This document shows positions 59,222 through 64,000 of a stretch of DNA of 64,000 nucleotides, piece after piece. The stretch is from Marinobacter sp. 2_MG-2023 (GTDB lineage Bacteria; Pseudomonadota; Gammaproteobacteria; Pseudomonadales; Oleiphilaceae), in assembly GCF_030546935.1 (NCBI RefSeq), contig NZ_JAUOPH010000001.1, positions 434,001 to 498,000 of the forward strand, given 5' to 3'. The position numbers were made by a program, and so were the translations under genes. Position 1 is the first letter of the stretch. Each line of letters starts with the position of its first letter. A model generated the notes under the pieces. The model did not search any database and had not been told where the DNA came from. It was given only the letters and a program-made list of their open reading frames with translations.

Positions 59222-60721
59222 TTGAGCGATTCCTTTCCTACTATGGGTTTTAGTTTGTCAGATGCAGACCCGCAACCCGGCCTTATATTAAGCGCCGATG
59301 CCACTCTTTTGCACAGCAATCGGGCTGCAGAGGCTTTGCAGGTTGCAAACCGTTTGTTGTCTCCCGTGGACCTGCTCCCTACAAACACACAAGCGCTGGT
59401 TAAAGCCACAATGGCGCAGGTCCGGGCAATTGAGAATGTGGAAGCACGGATCAACAACACCATACTCATGTGGACATTTATCCCCTCCCCCGATTCGGGG
59501 GAAGTACTCGCCCGCGGCAGGGATGCCACAGACGATGTCCGGACTCACGATGAAGCCATCCGATCAAACCGCCTTTACCGGCTGATTACCGAAAACACCA
59601 CCGACCTCATTTCGCGTCATGCTCCAGACGGGCGATTTATCGATGCAACTCCGGCTTCATGGCGCCTGCTCGGTTATTCACCTGAGGAACTCAGAGGCAA
59701 GCCGCTGGAGGATATTTTTCACAGCGACAACACCGCTCGCCAACTGATGGAAAGCCATGTATCCCTGAGGGACGACGGCTACGCCACCATGACTCTGGAT
59801 ATAACCCATGTTGATGGCAGCAAACGTTGGTTCGAGATTGCAAGCCGCGCAATACGAGAAACCTATACCGGCGCAGTTGTTGAGGTGGTTAGCGTATCGA
59901 GAGACATAACCGCAAGAGTAGAGTCGGAAGAAAGCCGCCGCAAACTTGCAGATGAGCTTGCGCGTACAGCACGGTTAGCCGCTCTTGGTGAACTCGCCTC
60001 GAGTATTGCCCATGAAATGAACCAGCCCCTGGCGACCATCGTCAATTTTGCCAGCGCCAGCCAGCGTTACCTAAAAAGCGCTGAGACGAACCCTGAACAC
60101 TTCGAACGAGTCAGCGATGGCCTGAAAAAAACCATCCATCATGCCAATCGGGCGTCAGAGGTAATCAAGCGGCTGCGCGCTTTTCTTCGCAAGGGACAGA
60201 AGCGCACCGCAACGGTTGCACTGAACCAGACCCTCGCCAATGTCGCCCGGCTTTGTCAGTGGGAAGCTGACAAAAACTATGTGGACATTGTCTGTGCTCC
60301 CGACGCTTGTGGGCCATCTATCATTGCAGATCCGGTATTACTGGAGCAGGTACTGATTAACCTGATCCGTAACGGCATCGAAGCAAACGAGGAGGCCCGC
60401 GGCATACTTATGAGCAACTCAGGCTCTTCCCTGGTGCTTTCAACCTCGGTGAACGAAGCTGGTGAAACGTTGATTGAAGTTACAGATGAAGGCCCGGGCC
60501 TTGATGATCAGGGTATCCGCCAGATGTTCCAACCCTTTTATACCAGCAAACCCCATGGCCTGGGGTTGGGGTTATCCATGAGCCGCTCCATCGTCGAAGG
60601 CTTTGGCGGGTTTCTGGATGCGAAACCAGCCTCAACCGGCGGCCTCACCCTGACCTGCCGATTCCCACCAACATCCGTAAAACTGAGCACAATAAACTCG
60701 GAGACCTCAACCGATGAGTGA
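59222..60721 (+). CDS. PAS domain sensor histidine kinase
   Basis: 499 aa with TTG start at 59222 (an ATG seven codons later is possible; neither has a strong ribosome site). Two PAS regions are visible, the first degenerate (about 15-105), the second clear (YRLITENTTDLISRHAPDGRFIDATPASWRLLGY in outline, about 118-230). HisKA has His264 in LASSIAHEMNQPL, then HATPase with GLGLGLSMSRSIV. There is no TM segment, so it is cytoplasmic. It is coupled to the response regulator gene by an 8-nt overlap. Confidence 0.92.
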   Translation: MSDSFPTMGFSLSDADPQPGLILSADATLLHSNRAAEALQVANRLLSPVDLLPTNTQALVKATMAQVRAIENVEARINNTILMWTFIPSPDSGEVLARGRDATDDVRTHDEAIRSNRLYRLITENTTDLISRHAPDGRFIDATPASWRLLGYSPEELRGKPLEDIFHSDNTARQLMESHVSLRDDGYATMTLDITHVDGSKRWFEIASRAIRETYTGAVVEVVSVSRDITARVESEESRRKLADELARTARLAALGELASSIAHEMNQPLATIVNFASASQRYLKSAETNPEHFERVSDGLKKTIHHANRASEVIKRLRAFLRKGQKRTATVALNQTLANVARLCQWEADKNYVDIVCAPDACGPSIIADPVLLEQVLINLIRNGIEANEEARGILMSNSGSSLVLSTSVNEAGETLIEVTDEGPGLDDQGIRQMFQPFYTSKPHGLGLGLSMSRSIVEGFGGFLDAKPASTGGLTLTCRFPPTSVKLSTINSETSTDE

Positions 60722-61367
60722 AAAAACCGCCCCGGATACACCCACCGTTTACGTTGTCGACGATGACGCCGGCATGCTGGAATCAACCCAGTGGCTTCTG
60801 GAGTCGGTCGGTCTGCATGTTCAGGCATACGGCGATGGCCGCAAGTTTCTGGATGCCCTGGAAGAACACCAGGGGGGGTGCGTGGTGCTCGATGTAAGAA
60901 TGCCGGGGCTGGGTGGACTTAACGTGCAGGAAGAACTGCAAAAACGGGGAATCAAGCTTCCGATCATTTTTGTTTCCGGCCATGCGGACGTACCTATTGT
61001 AGTGCGCGCATTCAAATCCGGTGCCTTTGATTTCATTGAGAAACCATTCAACGAGCAACTGCTTCTCGACAGCGTCCAGCAGGCACTGGAAGCCCACCAG
61101 CAATCCAGTCATCTGCAACTAGGTGACGAGCAGACGGGCGAGCTGATTACCGCACTTACCCGTCGGGAACGGGATGTTTTTCTGCCGATGGCACAAGGTT
61201 ACACCAGCCGGGAAATTGCCAGCCAGCTGGGTGTCAGCGTAAAGACTATCGACCTGTACAGGGCTCGTGTGATGAAACGCCTGGGGGGGGAGCGGTTGCC
61301 CGACGTTACGGGTATTGCAATCACCGCCGGGCTACTTGATCCGTTGCACCTTCGCGCTGAACCCTGA
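60714..61367 (+). CDS. FixJ-type response regulator (LuxR HTH)
   Basis: 217 aa. The receiver has Asp60 in CVVLDVRMPG and Lys in IEKPFNEQLL. The C-terminal LuxR HTH (about 145-205) has LTRREREDVFLPMAQGYTSREIASQLGVSVKTIDLYRARVMKRL in outline. The start overlaps the kinase end by 8 nt, so this is a true two-component pair. Likely targets include the divergent acyl-CoA ligase gene. Confidence 0.94.
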   Translation: MSEKTAPDTPTVYVVDDDAGMLESTQWLLESVGLHVQAYGDGRKFLDALEEHQGGCVVLDVRMPGLGGLNVQEELQKRGIKLPIIFVSGHADVPIVVRAFKSGAFDFIEKPFNEQLLLDSVQQALEAHQQSSHLQLGDEQTGELITALTRRERDVFLPMAQGYTSREIASQLGVSVKTIDLYRARVMKRLGGERLPDVTGIAITAGLLDPLHLRAEP

Positions 61368-61387
61368 AGAACTTAAGGCACTTCTCT

Positions 61388-62803
61388 TCAGCAGCTCAGC
61401 GACTGCTCCTCATGAGCCAGAGCACCAAGCCGGGCGATGGCCTGGTCAATACGCTCGCTCCAGGGATTAGCTCCATTCAGCCTGATGCAGGACTCGAATT
61501 TGCCTGAGATCGAAAACATCAGGCCAGGTGCCACATTGATATTTTCCTCCCGGGCACGTTGATAGACCCGTGTTCCCGACACACCCGCAGGCAATTGCAC
61601 CCAGAGCGCAAAGCCGCCCTTGGGCCGGCTCACCGCGGTACCGACAGGAAACGACCTCGCCACGGCAGCCCTCATGCGCTCCGTGGCCTCCCGGTAATTC
61701 TGCCGGGCAGAACGCAGATATCGATCATAACCACCCTGCTCCAGAAAGCGCGCCACGGCCAGTTGCGGAATGGAAGACGTAGCCAGATTGGAAAAGTACT
61801 TTTGCTGTCTGGCACCGGCCATATAACGCCCTGGCAGCATCCAGCCAAGCCTCAAGCCCGGGGAAACGGTTTTCGAAAAGGAGTTGCAATAGATAACGTT
61901 ACCCGTTCGATCAAAGGCCTTCGCAGGCCTCGGCCTTTCACCCGTGTGGTAAAGATCGCCATAAATATCATCCTCAATCAACGGCACTCCGGCGGCGTCC
62001 AGCATCGACACCAGCTGTTTCTTGCGCTCATCCGGCATTCGGGCGCCCATAGGGTTGCTGTGATTGGTTACTACGACACATGCCCTTAATGGCCACTGCT
62101 CCAGAGCCAACTGCAGGCCTTCGAGGCTGAAACCTTCCGATGGATGAGTCGGTATTTCCATCGCACGCAACCCAACCACCTCCAACGCCTGCAAGATACC
62201 CGGGAAGGATGGCGACTCTATCGCAACTATATCCCCAGGTTGAGTAACCGCGCGCAGCCCAAGAATAATCGCTTCCTGCGCGCCGTTGGTAACAAGCACA
62301 TCATCCGGCGGAACCGCGACCCCCACAGACGCCATGCGTTGCGCAATCTGCCTACGAAACGACTCTTTGCCGGGAAAGGCATAATCAAGTGTTTCAAGGC
62401 CACGGCGCGCCGCCCATAGGGTGCATTGCTGAATCTGTCGTAACGGCAGGTAATCAGGATGGGGAATAGCAGTAGCCAGCGGCACCATACGCTTTTGTTC
62501 GTCAGCACATAACTCCAGTGTCATCTCCCTGGCCGAGACGGGAACCGGGCGATTTCTGTGCTTGTGCATCACCGGCTCGGGAGCATCAACTGTTGGTAAA
62601 CGTACAAAATAACCACTGCGCGCCCGGGCCTGGAGATAGCCTCGGCCCTCGAGTGTCTGGTGTGCCTGCAGAACCGTCGAAATGCTCACGCCGAACTGTT
62701 TGCTCAGCACTCGCACTCCCGGCAACCTGTCCCCGTCTCTATATACGCCATCGAGAATCAGGGCCTGAAGCCTGTCTGCTACCTGGTGGTATAAGACACC
62801 CAT
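61388..62803 (-). CDS. MocR-type regulator (GntR HTH plus aminotransferase-like domain)
   Basis: 471 aa. An N-terminal GntR winged HTH (about 1-75: LYHQVADRLQALILDGVYRDGDRLPGVRVLSKQFGVSISTVLQAHQTLEGRGYLQ in outline) is joined to a class I aminotransferase fold (about 110-465). The PLP lysine lies in NSFSKTVSPGLRLGWML. MocR regulators sense PLP-linked amino compounds. It is divergent from the PhzF-like gene, and the intergenic region has a palindrome, so it probably controls itself and that gene. Confidence 0.94.
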   Translation of the reverse strand: MGVLYHQVADRLQALILDGVYRDGDRLPGVRVLSKQFGVSISTVLQAHQTLEGRGYLQARARSGYFVRLPTVDAPEPVMHKHRNRPVPVSAREMTLELCADEQKRMVPLATAIPHPDYLPLRQIQQCTLWAARRGLETLDYAFPGKESFRRQIAQRMASVGVAVPPDDVLVTNGAQEAIILGLRAVTQPGDIVAIESPSFPGILQALEVVGLRAMEIPTHPSEGFSLEGLQLALEQWPLRACVVVTNHSNPMGARMPDERKKQLVSMLDAAGVPLIEDDIYGDLYHTGERPRPAKAFDRTGNVIYCNSFSKTVSPGLRLGWMLPGRYMAGARQQKYFSNLATSSIPQLAVARFLEQGGYDRYLRSARQNYREATERMRAAVARSFPVGTAVSRPKGGFALWVQLPAGVSGTRVYQRAREENINVAPGLMFSISGKFESCIRLNGANPWSERIDQAIARLGALAHEEQSLSC

Positions 62804-62872
62804 GCCGCGCGCTCTCCTGTCACCAAAAATTCACATCAGACCGGAACCACACAGATACCGGAAAAACCCAAA

Positions 62873-62901
62873 GTACAGTTGATGAATTTATCACACTGTA
62901 C
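62873..62901. promoter_or_regulatory. candidate MocR operator
   Basis: GTACAGT at 62873-62879 and ACTGTAC at 62895-62901 are perfect 7-bp arms around a 15-bp centre. An ACCGG/CCGGT repeat overlaps at 62900-62916. It lies 70 bp from the MocR start and 93 bp from the PhzF start. Confidence 0.5.
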
Positions 62902-62994
62902 CGGTTCAAAGCCGGTCAATCTGAATCTGTTATGATCGCTTACACCGGTTGATAATAGCTCCACCCTAAGCATAAGAAACCCGGAGGACAGCGC

Positions 62995-63801
62995 ATGAGT
63001 TACCCCATCTATCAGGTAGACGCATTTACCAGCGAAATATTCAAAGGCAATCCGGCCGCCGTCATGCCTCTGGAAGCATGGCTTCCAGACGAAACCTTAC
63101 AGGCACTCGCCGCCGAGAATAACTTGTCGGAGACGGCATTCTTTGTGCGTAAAAACGGGGCTAACGACGCAGACTTTCACATCCGCTGGTTTACACCAGG
63201 TGTTGAGGTGCCTCTCTGCGGCCACGCCACACTCGCCAGCGCCTGGGTTATTTTCAACAAACTTGGCTGGCCCGAAACAAAGATTCGATTCCACTCAAAA
63301 AGTGGACCTCTGGGCGTCCATCGGAGCGCAGACGGCTGGCTAACGCTGGACTTCCCCAACCTTCAGATTGAGGAACAAAAAATACCAACAACCATCAGCG
63401 AGGCCTTTGAGAGTGCGCCAGAAACAGCCTTCTACGTGCCGAACGACACCAACTACATGGTTGTTCTGGAAAATGAGGCTGCAGTGAAAGCCGCACAGCC
63501 GGACATGCGAAAACTCAAACAACTCGGCAATCAAGGGGTGATTATCACCGCACCCGGTGAGACCGCCGACTTTGTAAGCCGGTACTTTGCACCCGGCTCG
63601 GGCATTGATGAGGACCCGGTTACCGGCTCTATCCACAGTGTTCTGGTGCCCTACTGGGCCGAAAAACTCGGCAAAACCAGGCTGGAAGCGCGGCAACTTT
63701 CTGCCCGTGGCGGCGTATTACGCTGCGAATTAAAAGGCGATCGTGTCGCTATTGCGGGGCAGGCTGCATTCTACATGGAGGGAGCTGTTCATCTGGAATG
63801 A
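62995..63801 (+). CDS. PhzF family isomerase-like protein
   Basis: 268 aa. The PhzF fold is marked by YQVDAFTSEIFKGNPAAV at the N-terminus, the catalytic Glu46 in ENNLSETAFF, RWFTPGVEVPLCGHATLASAW, and DPVTGSIHSVLVPYW near the C-terminus. Family members are diaminopimelate-epimerase-like isomerases. Phenazine synthesis is not implied, as no other phz genes are present. GGAGG precedes the ATG. It is divergent from the MocR gene. Confidence 0.94.
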   Translation: MSYPIYQVDAFTSEIFKGNPAAVMPLEAWLPDETLQALAAENNLSETAFFVRKNGANDADFHIRWFTPGVEVPLCGHATLASAWVIFNKLGWPETKIRFHSKSGPLGVHRSADGWLTLDFPNLQIEEQKIPTTISEAFESAPETAFYVPNDTNYMVVLENEAAVKAAQPDMRKLKQLGNQGVIITAPGETADFVSRYFAPGSGIDEDPVTGSIHSVLVPYWAEKLGKTRLEARQLSARGGVLRCELKGDRVAIAGQAAFYMEGAVHLE

Positions 63802-63869
63802 ACCATACTGCTGCCTCTAGGCTGGTATACTGCGCGCAACATTAACCAACCGGCGGACAGCAGCTAGCA

Positions 63870-64000
63870 ATGACGGCAAGTTCCAGTAACCAATATGATG
63901 TGATTATTATCGGTGCCGGCGCCGCTGGCCTTATGTGTGCGGCAACGGCCGGGTACCGTGGGCGCAAAGTACTGGTAATTGATCACGCCAACAAGCCGGG
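63870..64000 (+). CDS. NAD(P)/FAD-dependent oxidoreductase, BaiN/YhiN-like (truncated by the window end)
   Basis: Only the first 43 codons are present. MTASSSNQYDVIIIGAGAAGLMCAATAGYRG, read in outline, holds the dinucleotide-binding GAGAAGLMCA of the HI0933/YhiN flavoproteins, followed by RGRKVLVIDHANKPG. The product is a cytoplasmic flavoprotein of unclear substrate. The family is assigned from this short N-terminus only. Confidence 0.75.
   Translation, partial: MTASSSNQYDVIIIGAGAAGLMCAATAGYRGRKVLVIDHANKP

Noticed and set aside
62995..63801. Phenazine biosynthesis gene
   Set aside because: PhzF-like proteins are widespread; no phzA-G genes are nearby.

Overview
The window looks like a piece of chromosome from a marine gammaproteobacterium, most likely Marinobacter or a close relative. 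The base is gene content and order: pheS-pheT-ihfA-merR behind thrS-infC-rpmI-rplT; pepN-DUF2797-yeaC-rhomboid-phosphoesterase-nadK in the order also known from Pseudomonas; pncC-recA beside mutS-fdxA; plus TRAP transport, fadH, acyl-CoA ligase and MaoC-type lipid genes. Nearly all of it is coding. I saw no insertion sequence, prophage, CRISPR array or rRNA operon.

Layout. 1-5.5 kb: an FMN glutamate-synthase-like protein, tRNA-Pro(GGG), a YceI protein, an alpha/beta hydrolase, and a DnaJ/VWA pair. 5.6-9.6 kb: a complete sulfate ABC importer operon (cysP-cysT-cysW-cysA). 9.6-12.1 kb: an aldehyde dehydrogenase and a Crp/Fnr regulator divergent from a DUF2892 membrane protein. 12.1-19.6 kb: the translation cluster thrS-infC-rpmI-rplT, then pheS-pheT-ihfA-merR, all on the minus strand. 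19.7-23.4 kb: a TAXI-type TRAP transporter. 23.5-28.6 kb: an envelope operon (DUF1329, YCF48-like, MMPL/RND exporter). 28.7-37.0 kb: pepN through nadK and a coiled-coil protein. 37.1-42.9 kb: fadH, two AraC regulators, tRNA-Asp and a MaoC-like protein. 42.9-47.6 kb: a REC-PAS-kinase, a FixJ-type regulator and a Lon-like protease. 47.6-53.1 kb: flavodoxin-like protein, recA, pncC, mutS and fdxA. 53.1-64 kb: a LysE exporter, an unknown protein with a diiron-type hydrolase, an SLC23 permease, an acyl-CoA ligase divergent from a second sensor/regulator pair, a MocR regulator divergent from a PhzF-like gene, and the start of a BaiN/YhiN-type flavoprotein.

The most notable unannotated element lies at 32685-32806, between yeaC and the rhomboid gene. 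A consensus-like promoter overlaps a near-perfect Fur box and is followed by about 86 nt that fold into three stem-loops, the last a strong terminator with a U7 tail. No protein gene uses this promoter and terminator. It has the architecture of an iron-responsive regulatory RNA of the RyhB/PrrF functional class. Other regulatory signals are a LexA box upstream of recA, a probable AUU start codon for infC, and palindromes in several divergent intergenic regions.
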